Shown here in pieces: positions 1 to 8,589 of a stretch of 64,000 nt of DNA. This DNA comes from Salinisphaera sp052044135 (lineage in GTDB: Bacteria > Pseudomonadota > Gammaproteobacteria > Nevskiales > Salinisphaeraceae), in the NCBI RefSeq assembly GCF_052044135.1, contig NZ_JBQDYF010000017.1, positions 1-64,000 on the forward strand, read 5' to 3'. The stretch's first letter is position 1. The number at the start of each line of letters is the position of its first letter. The translations under genes and the position numbers were made by a program. The notes beneath the pieces are model-generated. The model worked only from the letters and a program-made list of their open reading frames with translations, made no database searches and was not told where the DNA came from.

Positions 1-98
1 ATTTAGCCATGAACCTGGCGGCCTGTGAATGATGGGGTTTGTGGATCGCTTACGAACATTTGATTGCAGACGATACACGCGCAAGTCAGGTGCGTTTT

Positions 99-136
99 AT
101 TGATCCGGCAGAAAAACACTTTCATGCCGGATCAAT
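99..136. repeat. 12-bp perfect inverted repeat
   Basis: The arms ATTGATCCGGCA (99-110) and TGCCGGATCAAT (125-136) are perfect complements around a 14-nt loop. The right arm is shared with a second hairpin at 123-148, so the two structures exclude each other. It lies about 100 bp beyond the 3' end of the flippase gene. No T-run follows it on either strand, so it is not a textbook terminator by itself. No gene is recognisable in 1-234. Confidence 0.55.
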
Positions 137-148
137 AACGCCGGCATG
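123..148 (-). terminator. Probable terminator of the flippase gene
   Basis: CATGCCGG (123-130) pairs with CCGGCATG (141-148) around a 10-nt loop. Read on the minus strand it is followed by AAAGTGTTTTTC, a short interrupted T-tract. It lies 87 bp beyond the flippase stop codon. It competes with the longer repeat at 99-136. Confidence 0.4.
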
Positions 149-234
149 CCCGCCGCGGCCAGGGCGACAGCCCGAATATCAACGTTGCCGGGCTGGGCTC
201 GGCATTTACCGGCGGCTTGGAACAGGCGGCGAAA

Positions 235-1743
235 TCACGAGCTCGCCGTCGATCGAGCCGACGCACGCTTTCTCAGCAGCGCCATAACTTCTCGCCAAAG
301 AGGATGGTCGACCAACCAGGCCCCGAATATTGCACCGATCGCTAGGGCTGCACCTGCACAGATCAGCGGGCTCCATAAATGGTCGGCAGTTGGCGGCCAC
401 AGTACACGCAACAGAATGACCGGCGCCAATGCAAAGCCGGCAAGCATCAGGCTAGGCACCAGCGCAAGGGCATAGTCTCGAAACGTGATGTCGGTGTATA
501 AGACCAACCCGGCCAAAACACCTATAACGGCGACCGCCGTCGCAGGCACTAGCGCAACGGCTACCCATACAACGCCGAAGAAGGCCCCGCCTACTAAAGC
601 GCTGATAGTGATGATCTGCCAAGCAGTCATCCACAATGTGGCCAAGCCTACTCGCCCAACCGCGGTGAGCAGATTCTGATACTGCAATACCAAAAGCGCC
701 AACGCAGACGATATAGCCAAGCACCGGAGAATGGGAACGGCCGTATCCCATTGATTGCCAAAAAATATGCGAATAATGGGGAAGGCCATTAACGCCGCGA
801 ACCCCAGGAATGGCAGGCCCACACCCGTGATGTAGGTAATCGCGCGCAAAAACAACGCACCGGCTCCGCCTCCGTCACGATGCTCTCGAGAGAACGCCGA
901 GTATGAGACGGACCCGATGGCGCCGCTGATATTGTCGTTAAACATTCGCACGAGACCGTACCCGCGGCTGAACATACCGACATCCACAAACCCAAGCATT
1001 CGGCCGATCACAAAGTCCGGCGCGGCCTCGCCAGCTTGGTTCATCATAGTGCCCAGCGTCTTTTTCCAGCCGAATTGCGCCACATCGCGCCAATTTTGCA
1101 GGCTGAAACCACGCACCCTATATTCGCGCCCCCAGTACAGACACCCCACAACAGTCGCCACCATACCGGCGACCGCCCCCCAAGCCGGGCTGTAGTAACC
1201 CCACCCGCGCCACGCAAGAAGTATGGTCACTCCGGTCTGAATAACCGCCGCCGTAATATTGATTTTATAGCGGATAGCGAACTGCATCTCGCGAACAAGC
1301 AGCGCGCCGGTGGTCGACCCAATTGGCAAGAGCAGGTAGGTAATACTGAGAATACGCAGCACCGCGCCAAGCCCCGGCTCTCTAAAAAACTCAGCGACGT
1401 AGGGGCTCGCAAGGAAAAGCAACGCCGCCAGGGTCCAGGCGATGATCAATGTAACGGTGAACGCCGAACGCTTTGTTTCCTGATCAAGGTTCTCGACCTG
1501 CACCAAGTACTCCGTGGTGCCGAAGTCGCGAAGCATATGAACGAGATTGAAGAACGCGATGGCCACCGAATACACACCGATTTGAGCCGGGGTAAGCAGC
1601 CGACTGAGAATCATGATCGACGGGACGGTGATCAGCAGCTGCGTATATTGCTGTGCACCCGAAAACAAGAGCGCGACGCGAACCGTTGCGGGTTTCGGTT
1701 TGGCATCAGATGATGCCGGACCGCGTGGACGTCGAAGACGCAT
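235..1743 (-). CDS. Wzx-like polysaccharide flippase (MOP superfamily)
   Basis: A 502-residue, almost entirely hydrophobic protein with about 12-14 predicted membrane segments, as expected for oligosaccharide-lipid flippases of the polysaccharide_synt/MATE-like MOP superfamily. The N-terminal region (residues 24-60) has the family pattern of a first helix followed by a conserved turn (SRLLTPAQIGVYSVA), and the internal GRMLGFVDVGMFSRGYGLVRM segment repeats this in the second half. The role would be moving undecaprenyl-linked repeat units across the inner membrane. The ATG at 1743 is used. It stands at the far end of the exosortase A polysaccharide locus, separated from the main operon by three plus-strand glycosyltransferases, and completes the Wzx/O-ligase/Wzz/Wza set. 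The substrate cannot be told from sequence. Confidence 0.88.
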   Translation of the reverse strand: MRLRRPRGPASSDAKPKPATVRVALLFSGAQQYTQLLITVPSIMILSRLLTPAQIGVYSVAIAFFNLVHMLRDFGTTEYLVQVENLDQETKRSAFTVTLIIAWTLAALLFLASPYVAEFFREPGLGAVLRILSITYLLLPIGSTTGALLVREMQFAIRYKINITAAVIQTGVTILLAWRGWGYYSPAWGAVAGMVATVVGCLYWGREYRVRGFSLQNWRDVAQFGWKKTLGTMMNQAGEAAPDFVIGRMLGFVDVGMFSRGYGLVRMFNDNISGAIGSVSYSAFSREHRDGGGAGALFLRAITYITGVGLPFLGFAALMAFPIIRIFFGNQWDTAVPILRCLAISSALALLVLQYQNLLTAVGRVGLATLWMTAWQIITISALVGGAFFGVVWVAVALVPATAVAVIGVLAGLVLYTDITFRDYALALVPSLMLAGFALAPVILLRVLWPPTADHLWSPLICAGAALAIGAIFGAWLVDHPLWREVMALLRKRASARSTASS

Positions 1744-2557
1744 TCAGCCGGCTCCTGAGTTTGCAAGGCGAAATGCCGCGCTAATAGCAAGCGATTGGCG
1801 AGTCAAACGGTGCCCCGCCTGTAGAGATGCGCCGGCATATCGATCAAATGGCAACACTGCATATGATGCATCTGAAAACTCTTTTGGATGGCTTCCGAGC
1901 GGATCCCAGCTTGTATCTGCGCCGCTAGCCGACATGAGCAATGATCGAGGCCACCAGCGCGCATGCCGCAGCCAACGGGAAGTGCGCTACCCGCTTTGGC
2001 AAATCACACAACGTGGCAATCTCCCCGCCCCTAAACCGCGCCGCAAATTCCGAGCGCCCGCCCGTCTCGCATTGCCCACTGACATGCCCTATGGGCCACG
2101 CTAGAGTGCCACACTAGTAATGGGTCCGTGACGACTATATCTGACGTTTTCTTTCGGGCACTGGTCAACTGATGTCTGGCGCAGTTGAAACCCGGCAACA
2201 AGAGCCGCTTTGCCCGACTTCCGCGGAATGAGGATATCGCCGCCCCCCTGTATTCACGCGCGCCGAAGCATCGTACATTAGGGCCAGCTCCCGTTTCATG
2301 CCAATCCAGCCTCACGGTTAGCACCTCATGAGTAGCCATACAAAGTGCCCGTTCACTCGTCTGGCACAACGCAACACGGGATGCCAGGTGCCGACATGCA
2401 CTGTCATGACTTCTCATCGGCGCTTGTATAAACCGCCATCGACACCCGTAAATTGATTACGCGGCAAACCTGGGTCGGAACGCATCGAGTTGAACCGAAA
2501 CAAGCCATGTCGCAGTTAACCCGCCCTCGAAGCGCCCAAATAAAGAAGTAAGGATTC
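1744..2557. other. Intergenic region, no gene recognised
   Basis: This stretch of about 810 bases lies between the divergent flippase and first GT2 genes. Open frames here (for example 2031-2417 minus) have no recognisable domain, no convincing ribosome-binding site and basic, low-complexity composition. I looked for a JUMPstart/ops element and a -24/-12 sigma-54 promoter and saw neither. It presumably holds divergent promoters for both flanking genes and may contain decayed sequence. Confidence 0.5.
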
Positions 2558-3565
2558 GTGAACACCCAGCCTTTCGTAAGCGTCATCGTGCCCGCCTACA
2601 ACATAGCCGACTATATCGGGCCGTGCTTAACATCGCTGCTTGTGCCTGAAGCCACGCAGTGCGAAATCATAGTGGTCGACGATGGTTCAACCGATGCCAC
2701 GCCCGAAGTAATTGCCGGTTACGATGACCCGCGCCTGCGCGTCATTCGGCAGGCGAATGGCGGACTTGGCAGCGCTCGCAATACGGGATTGGATGCCGCC
2801 CAAGGCCATTACATCCTTTTTGTTGACGGCGACGACTGGGTTGAGCCCGATCTCATTCCTCAATGTATTTCACATATTCAACGATATCCAGATGCTGATC
2901 TGTTTGTATTTGATTACGTAGACATTACAGAGCACGGCAGTGAGAAACGGATCTGCGGCAATGACTTCTGGGGAGCTAAAAGCTCGGCGTGGAACAAGCT
3001 TTTCAAACAAACACTAATCGGAAATGATCGCTTCGACGAGGATATCTTCTATGAAGATCTGGCCGTTGTTCGGCCATGGGTTGCACGTGCCGCCGAAATA
3101 CAACGAATCGACGCAGTATTATACAACTATCGCTTCGCGCGGTGGGGCTCGATCATGAATTCGTTCGACGTACAGCGACTGCTCGACTTGCCGTTGGCGG
3201 TCAATCGATGCGTGGCACGAATTGAGTCAGATGCCCGTCAGAGAGGCATGAGATCTCCCGCTGAACGACTTGGACAAGAATGGAAAACCCGGTTGTACAC
3301 CTTTGAAGCGTTCATTCAGGGCGTAATCAACCGGGGACAACAGCTACCAGATCGCCATATCCGGATAAATTACGTCAAGCAATTCATCGACCGACTAAAC
3401 GAGCCGGAAAGTGTCGATACCGAAATCATTCAGCGGCACCACGGCCTTTTAGTCGCTGTAGCGAGCCGTTGCCACCTGATTGGCGCACATGCCTTAGGAG
3501 ATTTATTATTACACGGACTGGGCGAAATAAAAAATGGGCTCCGATCTAAGTTTGGCTTTAGTTGA
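2558..3565 (+). CDS. Family 2 glycosyltransferase (tandem copy 1)
   Basis: A 335-residue GT-A fold enzyme. Residues 7-110 hold the GT2 core: VSVIVPAYN at the start, VVDDGSTD for nucleotide binding, GGLGSARNTGLD, and the metal-binding VDGDDW. A second conserved block has WNKLF, FYEDLA and NYR..GSIMN, shared with the next two genes. It would transfer a sugar from a nucleotide donor to the polysaccharide repeat unit on the cytoplasmic face. The start is a GTG preceded by TAAGGA five bases upstream. With the two following genes it forms a tandem family; copies 1 and 2 are the more alike by eye. The sequence is visibly AT-richer than the main operon, suggesting horizontal origin. Donor and acceptor are unknown. 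Confidence 0.88.
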   Translation: MNTQPFVSVIVPAYNIADYIGPCLTSLLVPEATQCEIIVVDDGSTDATPEVIAGYDDPRLRVIRQANGGLGSARNTGLDAAQGHYILFVDGDDWVEPDLIPQCISHIQRYPDADLFVFDYVDITEHGSEKRICGNDFWGAKSSAWNKLFKQTLIGNDRFDEDIFYEDLAVVRPWVARAAEIQRIDAVLYNYRFARWGSIMNSFDVQRLLDLPLAVNRCVARIESDARQRGMRSPAERLGQEWKTRLYTFEAFIQGVINRGQQLPDRHIRINYVKQFIDRLNEPESVDTEIIQRHHGLLVAVASRCHLIGAHALGDLLLHGLGEIKNGLRSKFGFS

Positions 3566-3807
3566 TTAAGAAACGCGGAAATATAACAATCCGCCCGCGT
3601 AGTCAGTCGGTATTCCGCAACTCGTATTTGGCGCAGCCTCGTCGACAACTTACTCAACCCCACCTCCACTAGCTTTGGCCGAGGGGTATTTCGCACCGGC
3701 ATATTGATAACGAAAAGGTCACCTGTGGCCACTTTTTCGATATGCTACTTTGCCGCTATTACGTGTAAGCGGACCAAACGTTACGTGGCTATACGGGGAT
3801 TTTGATT

Positions 3808-4845
3808 ATGCCGCCTCAAGGTCAGGGGGTTGAACTGCCGACACTTAGCGTTATCGTAGCCGCTTATAATATTGCCGATTTCATCGGGGAATGTCTCGAC
3901 TCTCTAGTGACCGAGGCCGATAGAGATCACGAGATCATCGTCGTGGACGACGGCTCGACAGACGCCACTCGCGATATTCTGGCTGATAGAAGTGCCCGAC
4001 ACCCACAACTACGAATCATACAGCGCAAAAACGGTGGACTAGGCGCCGCGCGAAATACGGGAATTGATGCGGCCTCGGGACGCTATTTGACGTTCGTCGA
4101 TGGCGACGACTGGGTGGAGCCTGGCTACGTAGATACTTGTTTGGCAGAAATTTCGGCCCATCCTGAAATCGAACTCTGGGTGTTTGATTATATCGACGTA
4201 ACTCCAGAGAGCCGCCAGCGGCAAACCTGTGCTGACGATTTCTGGTCGTGCCGAAACGCCGCCTGGAACAAAATCTATCATCGCGATTTGATTGGTGACG
4301 ACAGGTTCGATGAGGGCATCCTGTACGAGGATCTAGCGGCAGTGCGGCCTTGGGTTGCACGCGCCAAGCGTAAACGCCATCTGGATCGAGCCCTTTACAA
4401 CTACCGCAACCAGCGAGTGGGGTCGATCATGAATTCTATTGACACCACGAGATTCTCTGAGCTCTTTACAGCAGCCAGTCTCTGCGTTCAACGCGTTGAG
4501 ATTTCACTCGGTGCAAACGGAGCCCAGGCGACACTAGGAGCGGACTGGCGGCGACGTTTCTATACTTGCGACGTATTCGTTCCAGGTTTGGTCCAATGGT
4601 CACGAAAGATTCACGAAGCGTCATTGCGTCGACGCTATGCGGAGGAATTTACGGCGTACTTCGACAAGAACACGGATGGTCTCAGCAAACGTCAGCTGGC
4701 TCGCCATTTTGGTCTAAAGTTCGCCGTAGCTGCCTTTTGTTACGAACATAATGCGTTCGCGGCTGGCGACTTTCTACTCCATCGGATGGGACGTATGAAG
4801 CGGCGCTTGATGGCTCGCATCTCCGGCGCAGGTCGTTTTACGTGA
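3808..4845 (+). CDS. Family 2 glycosyltransferase (tandem copy 2)
   Basis: A 345-residue GT2 enzyme with the same block order as its neighbour: LSVIVAAYN, VVDDGSTD, GGLGAARNTGID, VDGDDW, then WNKIY, LYEDLA and NYR..GSIMN. ATG at 3808 is preferred because a GGGGA lies about 10 bases upstream; a TTG two codons earlier is also open. It lies 242 bp after copy 1, so it may have its own promoter. Its stop overlaps the start of copy 3 (TGATG), so those two are translationally coupled. The C-terminal 130 residues are basic and not assigned to a domain. The function is inferred from the GT2 core; the sugar is unknown. Confidence 0.88.
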   Translation: MPPQGQGVELPTLSVIVAAYNIADFIGECLDSLVTEADRDHEIIVVDDGSTDATRDILADRSARHPQLRIIQRKNGGLGAARNTGIDAASGRYLTFVDGDDWVEPGYVDTCLAEISAHPEIELWVFDYIDVTPESRQRQTCADDFWSCRNAAWNKIYHRDLIGDDRFDEGILYEDLAAVRPWVARAKRKRHLDRALYNYRNQRVGSIMNSIDTTRFSELFTAASLCVQRVEISLGANGAQATLGADWRRRFYTCDVFVPGLVQWSRKIHEASLRRRYAEEFTAYFDKNTDGLSKRQLARHFGLKFAVAAFCYEHNAFAAGDFLLHRMGRMKRRLMARISGAGRFT

Positions 4846-5879
4846 TGGCCGCCCGAGATACGCCTCGCTACAGCTTCATAGTAGCGGCCTATAATGTGGA
4901 AAGCCTTATAGAAGAATGCTTAGCTTCTCTGCTATCGCAGCAGGACGGAAACTACGAAATTGTAGTCGTCAACGATGGGTCGACTGACGCAACGCTCGAG
5001 ATAGTCCAGACATTCGCCGACAACCCTAAATTGACCATCGTGGATAAACAGAATGGTGGGTTGAGTGACGCCCGCAACGCCGGTCTCGAGGTCGCGCGGG
5101 GTGACTACCTGATGTTTATCGACGGGGATGATTGGATCGAGCCAGACACCTTACTGTGCTTCGAGAAAATATTGTCTGAGGAAACCGAAGCCGATCTACT
5201 AGTTTTTGGTTTCTACGAAGTTCACGGCGCGACTCGATATCATAGCCCGCATGTTGCCGATTTCTGGAAAATGACAAATTCCGCCTGCAATAAACTCTTT
5301 GCCCGAACACTATTCGATAATATCCGGTTCGATCGTGGCATCTGGTATGAAGATCTTGCGATAGTGCCCATGCTTTTTGCTCGAGCCCGACGGCCGGTTA
5401 CCGTGCACGCACTGCTCTACAACTACCGTCGAGACCGTCCTGGCTCCATCATGAACACGGTTGACTTTGAGCGGGTCTACGATCTCCCTATCGCCGCCCT
5501 GCGCTGTCTTGAGCGTATCCGCACAGACGAGGCCGCTGGTCGAATTGCCCCAATGGCATCACGCTTCGGCGCAGACTGGGAACAACGCTTCCTGACTATC
5601 GAAATATTCATTCCTGGCGTACTGCATCGCAGCCGAATGATTACCGACCGCGCCGCGCGTCGCCGTTATATCGCAGAGATGATGAAGCAGCTCCCCAGCC
5701 GAGACGACATTCGTATTGATGTTGTCAAAGAACGTTATGGTTTCAAGCCCGCCCTCGGCGCCGCATGCTATCGCTTTGGCTTCGATAATATTGCGCATTT
5801 CCTCCTGCACGATACCGGCGCAATCAAGCGCTGGCTTCAGGTGCAGCTTAAGTCCTTGGGTCTTCAGCGCGCGGCCTAG
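4845..5879 (+). CDS. Family 2 glycosyltransferase (tandem copy 3)
   Basis: A 344-residue GT2 enzyme starting at the ATG that overlaps the stop of copy 2 (TGATG). The core has YSFIVAAYN, VVNDGSTD, GGLSDARNAGLE and IDGDDW, then a divergent form of the shared second block (CNKLF, WYEDLA, NYR..GSIMN). It is the most diverged of the three tandem paralogues. It ends 6 bp before the stop of the convergent GT4 gene, leaving no room for a separate terminator, so antisense read-through between the two operons is likely. The role is presumably a further sugar addition in the same repeat unit. Confidence 0.87.
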   Translation: MAARDTPRYSFIVAAYNVESLIEECLASLLSQQDGNYEIVVVNDGSTDATLEIVQTFADNPKLTIVDKQNGGLSDARNAGLEVARGDYLMFIDGDDWIEPDTLLCFEKILSEETEADLLVFGFYEVHGATRYHSPHVADFWKMTNSACNKLFARTLFDNIRFDRGIWYEDLAIVPMLFARARRPVTVHALLYNYRRDRPGSIMNTVDFERVYDLPIAALRCLERIRTDEAAGRIAPMASRFGADWEQRFLTIEIFIPGVLHRSRMITDRAARRRYIAEMMKQLPSRDDIRIDVVKERYGFKPALGAACYRFGFDNIAHFLLHDTGAIKRWLQVQLKSLGLQRAA

Positions 5880-5885
5880 CCGCGT

Positions 5886-7163
5886 CTAGATGGCGTTGGC
5901 AGATCGGTTCACCGTGACCGAATCAAGCAAGGTCGCCAGCTCGGCCGTGATTGCCCGGCGCGAGTAATGCGACACTCGCTCGCGCTCCGGGACGATAGTC
6001 GAGGTTTGTCCTGATTCGATTACTTCCAGAAAGCGCTTCACGCCCATCGCGATCGCTTCGACGGAGCTGGCATCCGCCTGTATACCTGCTTCCAATTCAG
6101 TGAGGACCGCCGCAGTATCCCCGTCCGCATCGACCAGCGCCAGAATGGGGCGCCGGGCTTGTAGATACTCAAACAGCTTGGCAGGCACTTGGAGATTGAA
6201 TTGCGCCCCCTGGAGCAACAGCAGACCGTCTGCGGCAGATTGCTCTTGCAACGTCAGCGGATGGGACAGGCGGGGTTGCAGGGAAACGATATCCTCTATT
6301 CCCCGCTGTTTGGCTTCGCGTCGATAGCGACGCTCGTGCTGACTGTTACGCAATACGATTTGCAGGCGGTTCGCATCGATAACACCGGCCTGCTTAAGCA
6401 ACTGCAACGCGTCGAACAACGCGCTCGGATCACGCCCCTCGGGATACAGATGGCCGCTGTGTAGCAGACGAATCGGGCGCGAAGCGCCGCTCGGCCTACG
6501 GGACGCGTCGGGTGGATCGAGCGATTCGTCAAAGCCATTGGGGAGCACACTAGATCTGTCGGCCAATCCGGGATACCGACGCGCGGCCTCCCGGCGTGCG
6601 CCCGGCGTTACGAACACCATATGCTGCGCCCTATTCATCGTTTCGCGCTCAATCCAGCATTGCGCGCGTTGCTGCATGGGTTGTCCGTCCGGCCGCAGAG
6701 GGTCACGGAACTCCGCGACCCAGGGCAACCCGCTCATTCGCGACAAGGCATCCGCTATCAGATGCGCAGTCGGGATCGGGTAAGTCGACCAGATAGCCTC
6801 GATCGGGTAACGGCGAATCAATCGCATACCCGTCACAATTGCCGCCGGCGCCCAACTGATCCAGCGATCGGGCGTTGCCGTGATAGCCGCATACCGGCCG
6901 CGCCAACCCATATGCCGCTTGGCATCCAGCGCCCAACTGCGGTGAACTTCGGCTTGCGAAGGCAGAACGCCGCAGTCATCGCGCTCGGCATAAACAAATG
7001 AGGACGGAGTCAAAACATGGGCACGCCACCCGTAATCAGGCAGATAAGAAGCAAAGGCGCGCGTGCGTAGTGCCCCGGCCGAGGCCGCAATGGGCGGGTA
7101 GTGAAACGCCACCATTAATACTAGACGATCGCGCTCCACCGGATGACACATTGTTTCCCGCAT
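5886..7163 (-). CDS. Family 4 glycosyltransferase, last gene of XrtA operon
   Basis: A 425-residue GT-B enzyme. The N-terminal half begins MVAFHYPP and has the acceptor-side motif VAEFRDPL. The C-terminal half carries the donor-side segment LPAKLFEYLQARRPILAL, a loose version of the GT4 E-x7-E region in which K-FEY is kept. The ATG at 7163 is chosen over an upstream TTG (7184) because AGGTGG stands about 10 bases before it and the TTG would overlap the O-ligase gene. It begins 15 bases after the O-ligase stop, so it is co-transcribed. Donor and acceptor are unknown. Confidence 0.85.
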   Translation of the reverse strand: MRETMCHPVERDRLVLMVAFHYPPIAASAGALRTRAFASYLPDYGWRAHVLTPSSFVYAERDDCGVLPSQAEVHRSWALDAKRHMGWRGRYAAITATPDRWISWAPAAIVTGMRLIRRYPIEAIWSTYPIPTAHLIADALSRMSGLPWVAEFRDPLRPDGQPMQQRAQCWIERETMNRAQHMVFVTPGARREAARRYPGLADRSSVLPNGFDESLDPPDASRRPSGASRPIRLLHSGHLYPEGRDPSALFDALQLLKQAGVIDANRLQIVLRNSQHERRYRREAKQRGIEDIVSLQPRLSHPLTLQEQSAADGLLLLQGAQFNLQVPAKLFEYLQARRPILALVDADGDTAAVLTELEAGIQADASSVEAIAMGVKRFLEVIESGQTSTIVPERERVSHYSRRAITAELATLLDSVTVNRSANAI

Positions 7164-7177
7164 GGGCTGTCGACCAC

Positions 7178-8587
7178 CTACCAAGGTGGCAGATCCTGTA
7201 CGCCTTCGGCCCGCGAACCATCATGCGCACCGGTATGGGCAGTATTTTTGTGCTTTGGCGCCGAACGGCGCCGTTTTTGTTTGCGGTTTAATGGCGTGGT
7301 CGCCGGGATCGGCACCGGCGTCGGTCCGGGCGCACGGTTATGTTGGGCCACGAGACGTGTCATCAGTACTTGCATCACGGCGACGAGCGCGATCATTTGA
7401 TAGTAGATATCAATGTACGGCATCGGCAGCAGCGCTCCTGCCGCGGCAAAACCGATAAGGCTAACCTGAAGCATTCCGGCCAGGTCTCCCAGCCACTGAA
7501 GCTCGGGGCCCGCCCTGGCCTGCTTCTTCACGCGAGCGAGCCCGAAATAGCCAGCCGCAAGCATAAGTACGAACAGCGCCAGCCCCACGAACCCCTGCTC
7601 GCCCAACACCTCGAAAAAGATGCTGTGGATGGCCCGATGTGCCGCGCCAGGCGGCCCATAGGTATCCCACATCGAGCCGCTCGACCATACCTCGAACCCG
7701 CCACCAACAAGGGGATGCGCCAGCGCCACGTTGGTCGCGAATTTCCACGAGTCGATGCGCCCTTGCGACGATCTGTCGTGGTGATAGTTGCTGATACTAT
7801 CGATACGTGAAAAATACTGTTGGGGCATGAACGATAGAATAGCCAGCACCAGGAAGGGCGCGACGATCAATAATCCGGCCCGCCGCCGGCTTTTAAGAAT
7901 CAGCATGAAACCCACGACACCCAGTGCAAGGAAGCCGCCGCGCGAATAAGTGCCGACGATGGCGACCGCCGTCAGCGCCATCACAATCCAGAGCGCTCGC
8001 CGAACCCAGCGATTGTTCGTATACAACTGCACGTAACGCATCAGCGGCAGGACCATGCACATAACCATCGCGAACGCGTTGTTATCGCGAAAGAAACTCG
8101 CCTGCGGCCCCAAAACGTGATAGCTGCCGCCGGTGAGCAAGGTAAACAGGCCGCCTTTAGCGCCCCAGAAACCGAACGAACCGACAATCACCCAGACGAC
8201 CCACTGAAGTTTCTTTCGATCGGTAACCAGTATGGCGGTGACGTACGCCATAACGATCATCTTGGCAAATTCGGTTAAACGCCCGAAAGCGGCATCGGGC
8301 AACACGGCCTGGCTGGTAGTGACCGCTGCCCAGATCAAAAACAGCGCCATCAAGATCATTACAGGCTTCATGCGTAACGATCCGCGCTGCTCGGGATGTG
8401 CCACAAGACCAATCAAGGTGACAATCGCTACGAGCATGACCCAGGGAAAATTGACGGCGAAGCCCCAGGTCATGCGATGTGGGTTCAGGTAACTGAACAT
8501 CATCCACAGCAGCAGGCCGATGATGGGGCGCATGAACGCCATGGGGATCGTGCCGACCACAAAAAGTAGCAACGCCAGGGAACGCAT
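7178..8587 (-). CDS. O-antigen ligase-like protein, exosortase A-associated (TIGR03097 type)
   Basis: A 469-residue integral membrane protein with about 10-12 hydrophobic segments. The N-terminus (MRSLALLLFVVG, then SYLNPHRMTWGFA) is typical of the 'probable O-glycosylation ligase, exosortase A-associated' family. The Wzy/WaaL-type periplasmic loop lies in the second half, with HPLVGGGFEVW and AAHRAIHSIFFEVLGEQGF. It would polymerise or transfer lipid-linked glycans in the periplasm. ATG 8587 is preferred because family similarity starts exactly there and it lies two bases after the upstream stop; an open extension to 8875 is only an antisense-like read through the neighbour. A proline-rich basic tail follows the last helix. 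Confidence 0.88.
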   Translation of the reverse strand: MRSLALLLFVVGTIPMAFMRPIIGLLLWMMFSYLNPHRMTWGFAVNFPWVMLVAIVTLIGLVAHPEQRGSLRMKPVMILMALFLIWAAVTTSQAVLPDAAFGRLTEFAKMIVMAYVTAILVTDRKKLQWVVWVIVGSFGFWGAKGGLFTLLTGGSYHVLGPQASFFRDNNAFAMVMCMVLPLMRYVQLYTNNRWVRRALWIVMALTAVAIVGTYSRGGFLALGVVGFMLILKSRRRAGLLIVAPFLVLAILSFMPQQYFSRIDSISNYHHDRSSQGRIDSWKFATNVALAHPLVGGGFEVWSSGSMWDTYGPPGAAHRAIHSIFFEVLGEQGFVGLALFVLMLAAGYFGLARVKKQARAGPELQWLGDLAGMLQVSLIGFAAAGALLPMPYIDIYYQMIALVAVMQVLMTRLVAQHNRAPGPTPVPIPATTPLNRKQKRRRSAPKHKNTAHTGAHDGSRAEGVQDLPPW

Positions 8588-8589
8588 GC

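Noticed and set aside
2031..2417. 128-codon minus-strand frame between the flippase and first GT2
   Set aside because: No ribosome-binding site, no domain, irregular composition; likely chance.
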